Below, one piece after another: positions 1 through 11,367 of a stretch of DNA of 64,000 bases. Under the pieces are notes generated by a model that saw only the letters and a list, made by a program, of their open reading frames with translations, ran no database searches and was not told the DNA's origin. Source of the DNA: Lysinibacillus pakistanensis (lineage in GTDB: Bacteria; Bacillota; Bacilli; Bacillales_A; Planococcaceae); the NCBI RefSeq assembly GCF_030123245.1, contig NZ_CP126101.1, positions 3,222,501-3,286,500 of the forward strand, written 5' to 3'. A program made the translations under genes and the position numbers. Each line of letters opens with the position of its first letter. Position 1 is the first letter of the stretch.

Positions 1-518
1 TCACGTGTTTTTTTATGGACACCCCCTAGGGTACCAGCTGAAGGAGATGGTCGAACAAATGCATTCGACTTCTTAACAAGCTCCTCCATACGTGTTTTGT
101 CACCTAAAATACTCCCTCCAGATAGTGAGGAACTTGGATCAATCGCTAGCACTGCAACCTTCATCCCCATCTCACAAAGCATCGTTCCGAAAGCCTCAAT
201 AAATGAGCTTTTTCCAGCACCAGGAACTCCTGTAATGCCTATACGAACACTATTTCCTGTATGCGGTAGAAGCTCCTGTAAAAGCTCTTGTGCCTGTGCT
301 TTATGCACGATATTTGAGCTTTCAATGAGTGTTATCGCCTTTGATAATTGAGTACGGGAACCCTTCATTACCTCACGGGCAAGCGCCTGTATGTCAATTT
401 TGTCAGCTTTTTTCTTTCGGAATTTTTTTGGTACACCATATTGCATACCATCGTGAGATGCTGCTACTCCATCCATGACAAATAGTGCACTTTCCTGCAT
501 CTCTTTGTTTTTGTCCAT
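1..518 (-). CDS. meaB: MeaB-type P-loop GTPase, C-terminus cut off by window edge
   Basis: The first 172 codons of a minus-strand gene that runs off the left edge. It has the Walker A motif GVPGAGKS followed by a conserved AIDPSS stretch and an E/V-K-S-N-A-F region typical of the MeaB/ArgK GTPase family. Known role of the family: guards and reloads adenosylcobalamin-dependent methylmalonyl-CoA mutase. Its ATG overlaps the mutB stop codon by one base (TAATG), so the two are translationally coupled and mutA-mutB-meaB form one operon. The C-terminal part and stop codon lie outside the window. Confidence 0.9.
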   Translation of the reverse strand, partial: MDKNKEMQESALFVMDGVAASHDGMQYGVPKKFRKKKADKIDIQALAREVMKGSRTQLSKAITLIESSNIVHKAQAQELLQELLPHTGNSVRIGITGVPGAGKSSFIEAFGTMLCEMGMKVAVLAIDPSSSLSGGSILGDKTRMEELVKKSNAFVRPSPSAGTLGGVHKKTR

Positions 519-2671
519 TACTTAGACACTTCCTCATAACCTAAGCGTTTGTAGATTTCTTCAATAATTTTAATGGCAGATACAGGGATAACTGTACCTG
601 GTCCAAAGATTGCTACGGCACCAGCTTCATAAAGGAATTCATAATCCTGTGCTGGAATAACACCACCAACAATAATGATAATATCTTCACGACCTAGCTT
701 TGTTAGCTCAGATACCAGTGCAGGAACTAATGTTTTGTGTCCTGCTGCTAAAGAGGAAACACCGATACAATGTACGTCATTTTCAACCGCCATTTGAGCT
801 GTTTCCTCTGGTGTCATAAATAGTGGAGAAATATCTACGTCAAAACCTAAGTCAGCATAGCCTGTTGCGATAACTTTGGCACCGCGATCATGACCATCTT
901 GCCCCATTTTTGCTACTAAAATACGTGGGCGGCGACCTTCATTTTCAAGGAATTCGTCTGTCATTCGTTTTACTTCAAGAATCTGCTCCTCATCAGAGAA
1001 GTTCGCAGAGTAAACACCAGAAATGGAACGGATAATTGCTTTATGACGGCCAGAGACAACTTCAATTGCATCTGAAATTTCCCCTAAAGACGCACGAGCA
1101 CGCGCTGCATCTACTGCTACTGCTAATAAGTTTTCTCCGCCTTCTTTTGCAGCCTTTGTTAGTCGAGCAAGATGTTTTTGTACTTCTTCTTCATTACGAG
1201 CTGCGCGCATTGATTCTAATCGCTCAATTTGTTTTTGACGTACTAATGTATTATCGATGTCGAGAATATCAATAGGCTCTTCTTTTTCTAGACGATATTT
1301 ATTGACACCAACAATTGTTTCGGATTTAGAGTCGATTTTTGCCTGACGTTTTGCCGCAGCTTCCTCAACTTTCATTTTTGGAAGACCTGTTTCAATCGCT
1401 TTCGCCATTCCACCTAGTTCTTCGATTTCTTCGATTAATGCCCATGCGGATTTTGTAATTTCCTCCGTTAATTTCTCCACATAGTATGAACCACCCCATG
1501 GATCAATCACTTTCGTCATAGCCGTTTCTTCCTGTAAGAATAACTGTGTATTACGTGCAATACGAGCAGAGAAGTCTGTTGGAAGAGCAATCGCCTCATC
1601 AAGTGCGTTTGTATGAAGAGATTGTGTATGACCCATTGAAGATGCATTAGCCTCAATTAATGTACGTGTTACGTTATTAAATGGATCTTGCTCTGTTAAA
1701 GACCAGCCAGATGTTTGTGAATGTGTACGAAGTGCTAATGTCTTTGGATTTTTCGGATTGAACGTAGACATCATTTGCGCCCAAATACGACGAGCAGCAC
1801 GCATTTTTGCAACTTCCATATAATAATTCATACCGATTGCCCAGAAGAACGATAAACGCGGGGCAAAGGCATCAATATCGATGCCAGCTTTCAATCCCGT
1901 ACGGACATACTCAAGACCATCTGCTAATGTATAAGCAAGCTCGATGTCATTAGTTGCTCCGGCTTCTTGAATATGGTAACCAGAGATTGAAATAGAGTTA
2001 AATTTTGGCATAAATTTCGCTGTATATTCGAAAATATCTGCAATAATTTTCATAGACATTGCTGGTGGATAAATATAAGTATTACGAACCATGTATTCTT
2101 TTAAAATATCGTTTTGAATTGTACCTGCCAGCTTGTCAGGTGTAACCCCCTGTTCTTCAGCTGCAACGATATAGAATGCCAATACTGGTAATACCGCACC
2201 ATTCATTGTCATTGACACGGACATTTGATCTAAAGGAATTTGGTCGAATAGGATTTTCATATCTTCGACAGAATCAATGGCAACCCCAGCTTTACCAACA
2301 TCCCCAGTTACGCGTGGATGATCGGAATCATAGCCACGGTGAGTAGCTAAGTCAAAAGCAACAGAAAGACCTTTTTGTCCCATCGCCAGATTACGTTTGT
2401 AGAATGCATTGGATTCCTCAGCTGTAGAGAAACCAGCGTATTGGCGAACAGTCCAAGGACGTGCTACATACATCGTAGGGTATGGACCACGTGTGTTTGG
2501 TGCAATACCTGCTACATCATTTAAATGCTTTGCCTCTTTAATATCTTCTTTTGTGTATATATCTTTAATTTCGATCCCTTCATTTGTCATGAATTTTTCT
2601 TCTGACGCTTGAGGTGCTTCTGCTGCTAAAACTTTTTCGATTTCAACTGCACTAAAATTTGGCTTGCTCAT
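518..2671 (-). CDS. mutB: methylmalonyl-CoA mutase, large (catalytic) subunit
   Basis: 717 residues, the usual length. The N-terminal two thirds is the substrate-binding barrel. The C-terminal cobalamin-binding domain has the base-off motif DGHDRG at residues 592-597 (His594 is the expected cobalt ligand), followed by the SLAAGH and GG(V/I)IP segments of the B12 Rossmann fold. It interconverts methylmalonyl-CoA and succinyl-CoA and works as a heterodimer with MutA. The start overlaps the end of mutA by four bases (ATGA). Its position next to the branched-chain oxoacid dehydrogenase genes suggests use of propionyl-CoA units from valine and isoleucine. Confidence 0.97.
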   Translation of the reverse strand: MSKPNFSAVEIEKVLAAEAPQASEEKFMTNEGIEIKDIYTKEDIKEAKHLNDVAGIAPNTRGPYPTMYVARPWTVRQYAGFSTAEESNAFYKRNLAMGQKGLSVAFDLATHRGYDSDHPRVTGDVGKAGVAIDSVEDMKILFDQIPLDQMSVSMTMNGAVLPVLAFYIVAAEEQGVTPDKLAGTIQNDILKEYMVRNTYIYPPAMSMKIIADIFEYTAKFMPKFNSISISGYHIQEAGATNDIELAYTLADGLEYVRTGLKAGIDIDAFAPRLSFFWAIGMNYYMEVAKMRAARRIWAQMMSTFNPKNPKTLALRTHSQTSGWSLTEQDPFNNVTRTLIEANASSMGHTQSLHTNALDEAIALPTDFSARIARNTQLFLQEETAMTKVIDPWGGSYYVEKLTEEITKSAWALIEEIEELGGMAKAIETGLPKMKVEEAAAKRQAKIDSKSETIVGVNKYRLEKEEPIDILDIDNTLVRQKQIERLESMRAARNEEEVQKHLARLTKAAKEGGENLLAVAVDAARARASLGEISDAIEVVSGRHKAIIRSISGVYSANFSDEEQILEVKRMTDEFLENEGRRPRILVAKMGQDGHDRGAKVIATGYADLGFDVDISPLFMTPEETAQMAVENDVHCIGVSSLAAGHKTLVPALVSELTKLGREDIIIIVGGVIPAQDYEFLYEAGAVAIFGPGTVIPVSAIKIIEEIYKRLGYEEVSK

Positions 2672-4371
2672 CGTTGGACCTCCTTCATGCTAGCGAACAC
2701 TGAATTTAATTTTTCAATGATGTTCTGTCCTGCGAAAATAAAGCCGTTTAAGCCATCTGCTAACCAAGCTTCTTCTTCGTCTTTATATTTACCTGCAACA
2801 TCAACAAGCACATTAGCAGGTTTACCCGCTAGAATCGCTGGTACTAATTCTTTTGTATCGTCATCATTGCCAGCAATCACCACATAGGTTGCTTCTGTAG
2901 TATTTAACCATGCCACTGCTTCTTCGGCCGTTGCGATTGGTTCACTTTTTTCTGGTACTACACCTACTGTATTTAAGAAACCAGATACAAAATCAGCACG
3001 TGGTTTCGAGCTTTTTAATGTACCTAATGCTAAGATTCCTGTTTTCACATTAGCAGCCGTCATGTCTGCTCGTAATTGCTCGAAAGGTATAGCAATTCGC
3101 TTAATATCTGCAAATAATGGATTCGTTTCACTCTCAAGCACATCTGCTGGATTTGCATAAATATTCGTACCAATTAGAGATTGCTTTCGTGTTTGTGTAG
3201 CTTTAATACGAGCTTGGTATGATTGCTCTAATTCTTCTGCTAGCTTTCCTGAGGCAATATAAGCATCAATGCCCCCAGCAGCTTCAATATCTAAGAATAA
3301 TGCCCAAGCTTCTTTCACAAAATCAGCTGTCAATGACTCAATGAAATATGAACCTCCAGCTGGGTCAGTTACTTTTAACACATTTGTTTCTTCTTTTAAA
3401 ACTAAAGATACATTACGTGCAATACGAATTGATTGATCAGTTGGCTTTGTTAATGCATCATGTGGATGAACAGTAAAGACATCTGCCCCACCAATTAAGC
3501 CAGAAAGCGCTTCATTTGCTGCACGTAGTAGGTTTACATAAACATCTAATTTTGAGAAGCTTCTTAATGAAGTTTCTGCAAGTGTTGGAATTTTAATATT
3601 TTTTTCTATACCATAAGCAGATGAGAACGCTTTCCAAAGTACTTTAAAAGCACGAAGTTTAGCAATCTCTGTAAAGAACTGTGTATCAATGGCAAAGGAT
3701 ACATAAAATCGCTTTGCAAAGGCTTCAAAGCTTTCTTCTTGCTCTACATATTTAGCCGCAAACGCAAGTGCATATGCTAATTCTTGTACAGCATTTGCTC
3801 CTTGATTGTGATAAACCGTAATATCTGCACCGATTGAGCGCACGTTCGGAAAATCAGTTAAAGTGATAGGGTTTTTTGAAACGATGAAACCTTTGGTAGC
3901 TTCTCGTTGTTCAATGGCAATGTTGTCGAATACTGCTAATAATGGGTCTTTTGAATTTTCAACCGTAATTTTAAACGAATATTCTGAGAAATAAGTCGCT
4001 AATTTTGCTACTATTTCTGCAGTCCATTCAAAATTAACACGGCTATCAATTGTTACTACTTCGTTTCCACGTGCTAAACTATCATCTAGCTGAGCAAAAA
4101 ATGCTTCGCCTGTGTCAGCATAAACTTGCTGTGCCACTTTAAAGACTTGACTATTTTGTAGGGAACGGATTGTGGCAACTTGTTTATCAAGTTCTTCACC
4201 AAGTTTTGCTACTAAACTTTCTTGTGTGTAAAGAGGTTCTAATGTAATACCTTCACTTGTTTTCGTTAAAAGAGACTCGAATGGTTTCCCTTTTAAAGCC
4301 TTGATTGCTGCATCTTGCCATTCTGAATAGGACGGCTTTTCAAATTCAATATTTTTCATGTTGTTTGACAT
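2668..4371 (-). CDS. mutA: methylmalonyl-CoA mutase, small subunit
   Basis: 567 residues, homologous to the MutB barrel (shared [13 protein letters not shown] segment and R-I-A-R-N stretch). The C-terminal domain lacks the DxHxxG cobalamin motif, as expected for the non-catalytic MutA subunit. The start at 4371 is preceded by a strong ribosome site, AAGGGGGG, about 15-20 bases upstream; a second in-frame ATG four codons later is closer to ordinary spacing and could be the true start. It is the first gene of mutA-mutB-meaB, separated from the upstream bkd genes by a terminator, so a promoter should lie in the 85-base gap, although I saw no convincing -35/-10 pair. Confidence 0.94.
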   Translation of the reverse strand: MSNNMKNIEFEKPSYSEWQDAAIKALKGKPFESLLTKTSEGITLEPLYTQESLVAKLGEELDKQVATIRSLQNSQVFKVAQQVYADTGEAFFAQLDDSLARGNEVVTIDSRVNFEWTAEIVAKLATYFSEYSFKITVENSKDPLLAVFDNIAIEQREATKGFIVSKNPITLTDFPNVRSIGADITVYHNQGANAVQELAYALAFAAKYVEQEESFEAFAKRFYVSFAIDTQFFTEIAKLRAFKVLWKAFSSAYGIEKNIKIPTLAETSLRSFSKLDVYVNLLRAANEALSGLIGGADVFTVHPHDALTKPTDQSIRIARNVSLVLKEETNVLKVTDPAGGSYFIESLTADFVKEAWALFLDIEAAGGIDAYIASGKLAEELEQSYQARIKATQTRKQSLIGTNIYANPADVLESETNPLFADIKRIAIPFEQLRADMTAANVKTGILALGTLKSSKPRADFVSGFLNTVGVVPEKSEPIATAEEAVAWLNTTEATYVVIAGNDDDTKELVPAILAGKPANVLVDVAGKYKDEEEAWLADGLNGFIFAGQNIIEKLNSVFASMKEVQR

Positions 4372-4445
4372 GCGGACGCTTAATCAGCTTCCCCCCTTAG
4401 TAGTTTCTATTTGTTATTCTACATGACAAATTGCGACTCGAAAAG

Positions 4446-4486
4446 CAAAAAAAAATTCGGAAACCGTTATACAACAGGTTTCCGAG
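4446..4486 (-). terminator. rho-independent terminator after E2
   Basis: Nine-base-pair stem TCGGAAACC / GGTTTCCGA with an 11-base loop, followed on the minus strand by a run of nine T. It lies directly behind the E2 stop codon and ends the bkd transcript before mutA. Confidence 0.85.
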
Positions 4487-4492
4487 TAGTCA

Positions 4493-5842
4493 TCAGTAGA
4501 CTGACGTCGAAGATTTATTTGTATTTTCGAGTATTTCTTTTACTCTATTTAGGAATTTACCACAAACAAGTCCGTCTAAAACGCGGTGATCTAATGATAA
4601 ACATAAATTCACAATATCACGTGCAGCAAACATGCCACCCGGTAAAACAACTGGTTTTTTTACAATACTTTCCACCTGCAAAATTGCTGCTTGTGGATAA
4701 TTGATGATGCCCATCGACTGCACAGAGCCGAATGCACCCGTATTATTGACCGTAAAAGTTCCACCTTTGATATCATCCATTGACAATTTTCCAGCACGTA
4801 CTTTGACAGCGAGCTCATTAATTTCCCTCGCAATCCCTTTAATTGATTTTTCATCAGCGTGTTTTATAACAGGAACAAATAAGGCATCATCAGTTGCGAC
4901 GGCAATGGAAATGTTAATGTCATGCTTCTGAATAATTTTATCCTCTGCCCACATAGAATTCATCATTGGGAACTCTTTTAATGCTTGTGCAACTGCCTTC
5001 ACAAAGAAGGCAAAATACGTAATATTAAAGCCTTCTTTTTGTTTAAACTCTGTCTTTATACTGTCTCGATAAGTGACTAAATCCGTTACATCCACTTCCA
5101 TCATCATCCATGCATGCGGCACTTCATGAACACTTCTTACCATATTATTGGCGATAGCACGACGCACTTTCGTTACAGGTATTTCAATATCCCCTGCTTG
5201 CAAAGGCTGTGTAGGTGTGACTGGCTTCATATCGTTCTGTGGATTTACATTTGCTACAGCAGGCGCTGACTGTTGTACAGGAGTATCAGCGATAGAAGGT
5301 GTTTCAGCCTGTGTAGTTGGCACAGCTCCCGCTTCAATTAAGGCAAGAAGGTCTTTTCTTGTAATACGTCCTCCTTCACCTGTTCCTGAAACTTGCTCAA
5401 GCGCAATATCATGCTCCTGTGCAAGTCGAAGAACTGCTGGTGAATAGCGAACTTTATCCTTCCTTACTGGTTTTGGTGGTGCTACCGTAGCTGTCGTAGC
5501 TTGTTGTGTTTCTTGTTTTCTTTGTACACCTGCATTTAAAATCGCTGTACTAACTGCTGATTTCTTCGTTGGAGGTGGAGGTGGTAGCTCGCTGTCACCG
5601 GCAATTTCAATAGAGCAAACGATTGCACCTACTGGTAACGTTTGGCCTTCCTCTGCAAGCAACTCTGTAATAACACCTTCAAAAGATGAAGGGATTTCTG
5701 CATTTACTTTATCTGTTGCAACTTCTGCTAGAGGATCATATTTTTTTACTGTATCACCAGGCTTAACAAGCCATTTTTCAATTGTTCCTTCTGTTACACT
5801 TTCACCGAGTTGTGGCATTGTGATATTTTGAATCGCCATCAT
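4493..5842 (-). CDS. bkdB: branched-chain 2-oxoacid dehydrogenase E2 (lipoyl acyltransferase)
   Basis: 449 residues with the standard E2 order. An N-terminal lipoyl domain has the lipoylated lysine at residue 45 (ATDKVNAE). A Pro/Ala/Thr-rich linker follows, then a peripheral subunit-binding domain (about 131-167, RYSPAVLRLA), a second linker, and the catalytic domain ending in HRVLDG (His419, Asp423). It transfers the branched acyl group to CoA in the cytoplasmic complex with E1 and E3. A 204-base gap separates it from E1 beta, with a short hairpin at the E1 beta stop codon, so E2 dosage may be set separately. Confidence 0.95.
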   Translation of the reverse strand: MMAIQNITMPQLGESVTEGTIEKWLVKPGDTVKKYDPLAEVATDKVNAEIPSSFEGVITELLAEEGQTLPVGAIVCSIEIAGDSELPPPPPTKKSAVSTAILNAGVQRKQETQQATTATVAPPKPVRKDKVRYSPAVLRLAQEHDIALEQVSGTGEGGRITRKDLLALIEAGAVPTTQAETPSIADTPVQQSAPAVANVNPQNDMKPVTPTQPLQAGDIEIPVTKVRRAIANNMVRSVHEVPHAWMMMEVDVTDLVTYRDSIKTEFKQKEGFNITYFAFFVKAVAQALKEFPMMNSMWAEDKIIQKHDINISIAVATDDALFVPVIKHADEKSIKGIAREINELAVKVRAGKLSMDDIKGGTFTVNNTGAFGSVQSMGIINYPQAAILQVESIVKKPVVLPGGMFAARDIVNLCLSLDHRVLDGLVCGKFLNRVKEILENTNKSSTSVY

Positions 5843-6046
5843 CTATTCCTCCCATCCATTTAAGCCTAGCCGTATTTATATGTGACAAACCATTTTAGAA
5901 TGAATAGCCGACAGGACACTGTAGAAAAACAGTTCTCAAAACGGACTATTCGACTGAGGCTTTCCTTTTACAATAAGTATTTGTAGCACTCATTAATCAA
6001 AGATTTTCACTAAATACTTTTTCAATTTGTGAGAAGTGCCTTCTAT

Positions 6047-7030
6047 TTAGAAGGCAGCTAGTTCACGCATCGAGCGTTCTACTTTATCAGGATTTATCAT
6101 AAAATACTTTTCCATTGTTGGAGCATAAGGCATTGCCGGAACATCTGGTCCTGCAAGGCGTTGAATGGGTGCATCAAGATCAAATAAACAATGCTCAGCG
6201 ATGATGGCCGCCACCTCGCTCATGATACTACCTTCTTTATTATCCTCTGTTACCAGCAACACTTTTCCTGTTTTACTTGCAGCCTCAATAATTGCCTCCT
6301 TATCAAGTGGATATACAGTACGAAGATCTAGAATATGTGCAGAAATACCATCTGCTGCTAGTCGCTCCGCAGCTTGTAATGCAAAATGTACAGCTAAACC
6401 GTACGTAATGACCGTAATGTCATCTCCCTCACGTTTAACATCCGCTTTACCAATTGGTAATGTGTAATCATCCGCAGGCACTTCACCTTTAATCAAGCGA
6501 TATGCACGTTTATGCTCAAAAAATAACACAGGGTCTTCATCACGAATAGCTGCTTTTAATAAGCCTTTAGCATCATATGGTGTTGATGGAATAACAATTT
6601 TCAATCCTGGCGTTCCTGCAAAAAGTGCCTCTACAGATTGGGAATGATAGAGTGCTCCATGTATACCCCCACCAAACGGGGCACGTATTACCATTGGACA
6701 AGTCCAGTCATTATTTGAACGGTAACGAATTTTTGCTGCCTCAGAGACGATTTGGTTCACAGCAGGCATAATAAAATCTGCAAACTGCATTTCGGCAATT
6801 GGGCGCATACCATACATCGCAGCTCCTATACCAACACCGGCTATAGCACTTTCTGCAAGAGGCGTATCAAGTACACGATATTCACCAAATTGATCGTACA
6901 AGCCAGAAGTTGCTTTAAATACTCCGCCCTTACGACCAACATCCTCTCCTAAAATGAAAACACGCTCATCACGTTCCATTTCTTCCTTCATCGCTAATGT
7001 AATCGCATCAATATAAGACATCACTGCCAT
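6047..7030 (-). CDS. bkdAB: branched-chain 2-oxoacid dehydrogenase E1 beta
   Basis: 327 residues, full length for an E1 beta subunit of the transketolase-like family. It opens with MSYIDAITLAMKEEM and contains GEDVGRKGGVF, ADFIMPAVNQ and the C-terminal VTEDN and AGPDVP blocks. The first ATG (7030) has a good ribosome site, GGAGGTGA six bases upstream. It overlaps the stop codon of E1 alpha by one base, so translation is coupled. The alpha2beta2 E1 decarboxylates the keto acids of Val, Leu and Ile using thiamine diphosphate. Confidence 0.96.
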   Translation of the reverse strand: MAVMSYIDAITLAMKEEMERDERVFILGEDVGRKGGVFKATSGLYDQFGEYRVLDTPLAESAIAGVGIGAAMYGMRPIAEMQFADFIMPAVNQIVSEAAKIRYRSNNDWTCPMVIRAPFGGGIHGALYHSQSVEALFAGTPGLKIVIPSTPYDAKGLLKAAIRDEDPVLFFEHKRAYRLIKGEVPADDYTLPIGKADVKREGDDITVITYGLAVHFALQAAERLAADGISAHILDLRTVYPLDKEAIIEAASKTGKVLLVTEDNKEGSIMSEVAAIIAEHCLFDLDAPIQRLAGPDVPAMPYAPTMEKYFMINPDKVERSMRELAAF

Positions 7031-8046
7031 TACACGTCACCTCCGTCCACTGGTGCATACACGTATTTCAAAGCATGTTCCGGTGTGGCATACGGTGCAG
7101 CCTCTGCATAATCCGTAGCCTCATTTACTTCAGCCATCACACGTTTCTCGATTTCTGAACGTAGTTTCTCTGACATTACACCCATATCCATAAGATACTT
7201 TTCAAATAGTAAAATAGGATCCTTAGCCTTTCCTTCTGCTATATCTTCAGCAGTACGGTATTGACGATCATCATCATCGGAAGAGTGAGCCGTTAGACGG
7301 TATGTCACAGTTTCTATTAAACTTGGACCTTCACCATTACGCGCACGGTCTGCAGCCTCTTTCACCACTTTATAGACTTGTAATGGACATTTGCCATCAA
7401 CCGTAACACCCGGCATACCGTAGCCAATGCCACGATCCGATACTTTCGCACAGCCTAATTGACGTTCAACAGGCACAGAAATTGCATAGTGATTATTTTC
7501 TACCATTATAATGACTGGAAGCTTATGAACACCTGCAAAATTCGCGCCTTCATGGAAATCCCCTTGGTTAGAAGAACCTTCACCAAGCGTAACGAAAGAA
7601 ACAAAATCTTCTTTCTGTAGCCGTCCTGCAAGTGCAACGCCCACTGCATGTGGAACTTGCGTTGTAACAGGAGATGATCCCGTTAAAATACGATTTTTCT
7701 TTTGACCAAAATGACCTGGCATTTGACGACCACCAGAGTTTGGATCTTCCGCTTTGGCAAATGCAGACAGCATCAATTCTCTTGGTGTCATACCAAAATG
7801 TAAAACAACGCCCATATCACGATAATATGGTGCAATATAATCCTTCTCTTTATCGAGTGCAAAGGCTGCTCCAACTTGTGCTGCCTCTTGTCCCTGACAA
7901 GAAATAACAAAGGGAATTTTACCTGAACGGTTTAATAACCACATACGCTCATCTAATCTTCTTGCCATTAACATCGTTTCGAACATTGCAAGGACATCTT
8001 CATTTGATAAACCTAAATCTTCATGCTTGATTTGAACATCTTGCAT
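7030..8046 (-). CDS. bkdAA: branched-chain 2-oxoacid dehydrogenase E1 alpha
   Basis: I place the start at the ATG at 8046 (MQDVQIKHEDL), which has AAAGGGGTG just upstream. An upstream in-frame extension to 8100 has no ribosome site. The product is 338 residues with the thiamine diphosphate motif beginning GEGSSNQGDFHEG and ending near VENNHYAIS, and with the HSSDDD phosphorylation-loop segment. It forms E1 with the beta subunit encoded next. The 339-base gap upstream of this start is filled by a dispersed repeat that separates it from the E3 gene. Confidence 0.95.
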   Translation of the reverse strand: MQDVQIKHEDLGLSNEDVLAMFETMLMARRLDERMWLLNRSGKIPFVISCQGQEAAQVGAAFALDKEKDYIAPYYRDMGVVLHFGMTPRELMLSAFAKAEDPNSGGRQMPGHFGQKKNRILTGSSPVTTQVPHAVGVALAGRLQKEDFVSFVTLGEGSSNQGDFHEGANFAGVHKLPVIIMVENNHYAISVPVERQLGCAKVSDRGIGYGMPGVTVDGKCPLQVYKVVKEAADRARNGEGPSLIETVTYRLTAHSSDDDDRQYRTAEDIAEGKAKDPILLFEKYLMDMGVMSEKLRSEIEKRVMAEVNEATDYAEAAPYATPEHALKYVYAPVDGGDV

Positions 8047-8133
8047 ACGAACACCCCTTTCGCATTGTAAAGAAATAACTAAAGTATATAATCCTCTCAC
8101 ACGATAATACTTTAGTTATGAAATGATAAATTA

Positions 8134-8380
8134 TCAATTATGCCTCGGCACAATTGCGTCCAGAATCGGCTTTGTGTTTACACAAAGAACTCCCTTTCGA
8201 TTCCGTGACATCCGCCAGAGGCTTTGGGCCAACACGATGTTGGTCACTCAGGCGTTTTCACAGGATGTGAAGATCTTAGCCTGAGTTCCTCTATTTCAGC
8301 GTGTCTTTGGCCACCCCTTGAAACGTAGCTGAATTCACATTCATCTCACGACCTATAAAGGTGGGAGACTTCTGCTGAGA
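8134..8380. repeat. structured dispersed repeat R1, copy 1
   Basis: Non-coding block between the E3 and E1 alpha genes, with several short inverted repeats (for example CTCAGGC ... GCCTGAG). A segment around 8136-8230 reappears in inverted orientation at 37856-37954, sharing the GGCCCAAAGCC, GGATGTC-CGGA and CGGACGC-AATT blocks. This marks a multicopy intergenic element with RNA- or DNA-folding potential. There is no open frame of note inside it. Confidence 0.7.
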
Positions 8381-8384
8381 GAGG

Positions 8385-9812
8385 TTAAAAATGAATAGCA
8401 CGATTATCCACAGCTAATGCTGATTCTACTAGCACCTCATTAAGAGACGGATGCGGATGAATAGCCTGACTAACTTCCCATGGCGTTGCATCAAGTAATT
8501 TAGCAAGTGATGCTTCACCAATTAAATCTGTTACATGTGGACCTACCATATGAATACCCAAAATATCATTTGTTTCTTCATCTGCTATAATTTTTACAAA
8601 GCCGTCTGTCTCCCCATTTACAAGTGCTTTACCAATCGCCTTGAATGGAAACTTTCCTATTTTTAAGGTATAGCCCTGCTCCTTAGCAGCACTTTCTGTT
8701 AAGCCAATGCTTGCAACCTCTGGAAAAGAGTAAACGCATTTTGGCACCTTTAGTACATCTAGTGCTTCTGTTTTTCCTGAGGCAATATGTTCAATGGCAC
8801 ATAATCCTTCGTGTGAAGCTACATGTGCTAATTGTAACCCACCAATCACATCCCCAATGGCATACATATGTGATTCCTTTGTCTGATACGAATTATTAAC
8901 TTTAATAAACCCATTCTCAATTTCGATTTCTGTATTTTCTAAGCCTATACCTTGTGTATTTGCTTCACGCCCTACGCTAAGCAATAATTTATCAGCCTCG
9001 AATAATTCATCCTTATCGTTAACTTTCGCAGAAATGAAAACGTTATCATTTTCAATTTTGAACGTTTCTGTATCTAAGCGGGCGTTTGTCACAATACGAA
9101 CGCCTCTTTTTTCAAGCTGCTTCGTGACTTCTTTGACAATGTCTGCATCTTCTGATGGTAAAATCGATGGCCCATATTCAATAACCGTTACATATACGCC
9201 AAAATCACAAAGCATGGATGCCCATTCGATTCCAATAACACCGCCACCAACAATTAGCAATGACTTCGGTAGCTCCTCCATCTGTAATGCATGATCTGAG
9301 TTCATGACATATTTCCCATCAATTGTTAATCCAGCCATTCCTCTAGGCTTTGAACCTGTTGCAATCACAACATTTGTTGGCACAAGCATTTCATTTTCCT
9401 CGCCATTACTCATTTCCACTGAAATAGTACCTGGCATTGGTGAAAAGATAGAAGGGCCTAAAATTCTGCCTGTTCCCTGATAAACATCTATTTTACCTTT
9501 TTTCATTAGTGTATTCACACCTTGGCTCAACTGCTCAACAATGGCTTGTTTCCTAGCCTGTACTTTGTCAAACTGCAATGTAACTCCTTCAATATCTACA
9601 CCAAATTCTGCAGCCGTTTTATTGGCCATACGATACACTTCAGCACTTCGAAGTAAGGCCTTACTTGGTATACAGCCTTTATGTAAGCATGTGCCACCAA
9701 GTTGCTCACGTTCAACAATAGCTGTTTTTAAACCTAACTGTGCCGCACGAATTGCTGCAACATAGCCTCCTGTACCTCCACCTAAAATGACAACATCATA
9801 ATTTTGAGCCAT
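8385..9812 (-). CDS. lpdV: dihydrolipoyl dehydrogenase (E3)
   Basis: 475 residues. N-terminal FAD motif GGGTGGYVAA, redox-active disulfide Cys42-Cys47 in GGTCLHKGCIPS, a second Rossmann motif GGGVIGIEWA for NAD, and a C-terminal HPHPSLNE containing the active-site His. It reoxidises the lipoyl groups of the E2 component. It is the second gene of the bkd cluster, with its ATG preceded by AAGGGGGAAAC. Assignment to the branched-chain complex comes from its position beside E1 and E2. Confidence 0.96.
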   Translation of the reverse strand: MAQNYDVVILGGGTGGYVAAIRAAQLGLKTAIVEREQLGGTCLHKGCIPSKALLRSAEVYRMANKTAAEFGVDIEGVTLQFDKVQARKQAIVEQLSQGVNTLMKKGKIDVYQGTGRILGPSIFSPMPGTISVEMSNGEENEMLVPTNVVIATGSKPRGMAGLTIDGKYVMNSDHALQMEELPKSLLIVGGGVIGIEWASMLCDFGVYVTVIEYGPSILPSEDADIVKEVTKQLEKRGVRIVTNARLDTETFKIENDNVFISAKVNDKDELFEADKLLLSVGREANTQGIGLENTEIEIENGFIKVNNSYQTKESHMYAIGDVIGGLQLAHVASHEGLCAIEHIASGKTEALDVLKVPKCVYSFPEVASIGLTESAAKEQGYTLKIGKFPFKAIGKALVNGETDGFVKIIADEETNDILGIHMVGPHVTDLIGEASLAKLLDATPWEVSQAIHPHPSLNEVLVESALAVDNRAIHF

Positions 9813-9953
9813 ATTGTTTCCCCCTTATGAGAAAAGTGCTAAATCCGCCTATCCTTCAATCACATTGGATAATATAAGAAAAATCCCTTTCACTCCTTGG
9901 TAGGGCTTTAGCTTTATTTCAGTTAAGCTACTAATCTCTAATTAAAGTTAGAA

Positions 9954-9973
9954 GAAGTCGACAATGCGACTTC
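9954..9973 (-). terminator. weak hairpin between leucine dehydrogenase and E3
   Basis: Perfect seven-base-pair stem GAAGTCG / CGACTTC with a six-base loop. On the minus strand it is followed by TTCTAAC rather than a clean T run, so it may be a partial terminator or a processing site that lowers read-through from leucine dehydrogenase. Confidence 0.4.
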
Positions 9974-9992
9974 CCTAATGATTAAGTGATTT

Positions 9993-11087
9993 TTAACGAC
10001 CATGTAAAATATTTTTTTCATTTTTTAAAAATTGGCTACGTGATTTAGACACTCGTGCAATTCGTTCTTCTGCTAAACGATTAGCCGCTACATACGTAGG
10101 AATACCATCTCGTTTGGAAATAGCAAAGATTTTTTCAATACTATCATAAATACCATCAACACGCTTCATCGCTCGCTCACGATTATAGCCATATAATTCA
10201 TCTGCAACGTTTATAACCCCACCTGCATTGATAACATAATCAGGCGCATAAACAATTCCTAATTCATGTAAGATATCACCATGGCGAGAATCTTGTAGTT
10301 GGTTATTGGCAGAACCAGCAACAACCCTTGCCTTTAATTGTGGAATCGTTTCATCATTTAAAATTGCTCCTAATGCACAAGGTGAGAAGATATCCACTTC
10401 CTGTGAATAGATGTCATCTGGTGCGACAGCTGTTGCGCCAAAATCATGAACTACTCGATCAATTGCTGCTTGATTAATATCAGTCACAACAAGTTTTGCA
10501 CCCTCATTATGTAAATACTCGCAAAGCTTGTAAGCAACATTTCCTAGCCCTTGTACAGAAATTGTACGTCCCTCTAATGAATCAGATCCAAAGGCTTCTT
10601 TTGCTGCTGCCTTCATCCCACGATAAACACCGTACGCAGTTACTGGAGATGGATTACCTGATGAACCAAATGCTGGAGAAATACCAGTTACATAATTTGT
10701 TTCTTCATGGATTAAATCCATATCTGTTACTGTTGTACCAACATCCTCCGCTGTAATGTAGCGTCCATTAAGCCCTTGGATAAAACGTCCCAGTGCTCTG
10801 AACATTTCCTCATTTTTATCTTTAAATGGGTCACCGATAATGACCGTTTTCCCACCGCCAAGGTTTAAACCAGCAGCTGCATTTTTATAAGTCATGCCAC
10901 GTGCTAAACGTAATGCATCCTCAATCGCATTCTCTTCTGATGCATATGTCCACATACGTGCCCCGCCTAATGCTGGTCCAAGTGTTGTGTCATGGATTGC
11001 GATAATCGCTTTTAACCCTGATGCTTCATCTTGGCAAAATACCAATTGTTCATAATCATACTTTTCCATATACTTGAAGATTTCCAT
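9993..11087 (-). CDS. bcd: leucine dehydrogenase
   Basis: 364 residues from the ATG at 11087 ([14 protein letters not shown]), matching the known Bacillus protein start; an upstream extension to 11141 lacks a ribosome site. Conserved features are the GGARMW and [11 protein letters not shown] blocks (substrate/catalytic Lys), [11 protein letters not shown], and the NAD motif [11 protein letters not shown]. It reversibly deaminates leucine, valine and isoleucine to their keto acids, feeding the dehydrogenase encoded downstream. In Bacillus subtilis ptb precedes and buk follows this gene; neither is present here. Confidence 0.97.
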   Translation of the reverse strand: MEIFKYMEKYDYEQLVFCQDEASGLKAIIAIHDTTLGPALGGARMWTYASEENAIEDALRLARGMTYKNAAAGLNLGGGKTVIIGDPFKDKNEEMFRALGRFIQGLNGRYITAEDVGTTVTDMDLIHEETNYVTGISPAFGSSGNPSPVTAYGVYRGMKAAAKEAFGSDSLEGRTISVQGLGNVAYKLCEYLHNEGAKLVVTDINQAAIDRVVHDFGATAVAPDDIYSQEVDIFSPCALGAILNDETIPQLKARVVAGSANNQLQDSRHGDILHELGIVYAPDYVINAGGVINVADELYGYNRERAMKRVDGIYDSIEKIFAISKRDGIPTYVAANRLAEERIARVSKSRSQFLKNEKNILHGR

Positions 11088-11255
11088 GAAAACTCGCCCC
11101 TTTGCTTTGGAAAGTGCATCCCCAAATGCCCATCCAATCAAGTTTTAAATGATAATAAAATTGTTTAGTAATGGATAATAATGCTCCATTTAATTTTACA
11201 ATACTGACAATTTCACAATTTCGCAACTATTATTACACATTCTCGATTAAGTAAG

Positions 11256-11270
11256 AATTTTCTAAACATT
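11256..11270. promoter_or_regulatory. CodY-like box upstream of leucine dehydrogenase
   Basis: AATTTTCTAAACATT matches the CodY consensus AATTTTCWGAAAATT at 13 of 15 positions. It lies about 170 bases upstream of the leucine dehydrogenase start, in the divergent gap to the DUF2627 gene. CodY control of bkd genes is established in B. subtilis; control here is inferred from the motif. Confidence 0.5.
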
Positions 11271-11339
11271 CAGTTACGAATCCTAGTTTATACCCTTTGT
11301 GCTCATGGCTTCAGCAGTCACATAGTGAAATAACGTTTC

Positions 11340-11367
11340 TTGACATTCCAATAACCACAGGTACAAT
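11340..11367 (+). promoter_or_regulatory. sigma-A promoter for the DUF2627 gene
   Basis: TTGACA at 11340-11345, a 16-base spacer and TACAAT at 11362-11367, followed by AAGGAGG and the ATG at 11395. A consensus -35 and a near-consensus -10. Confidence 0.75.
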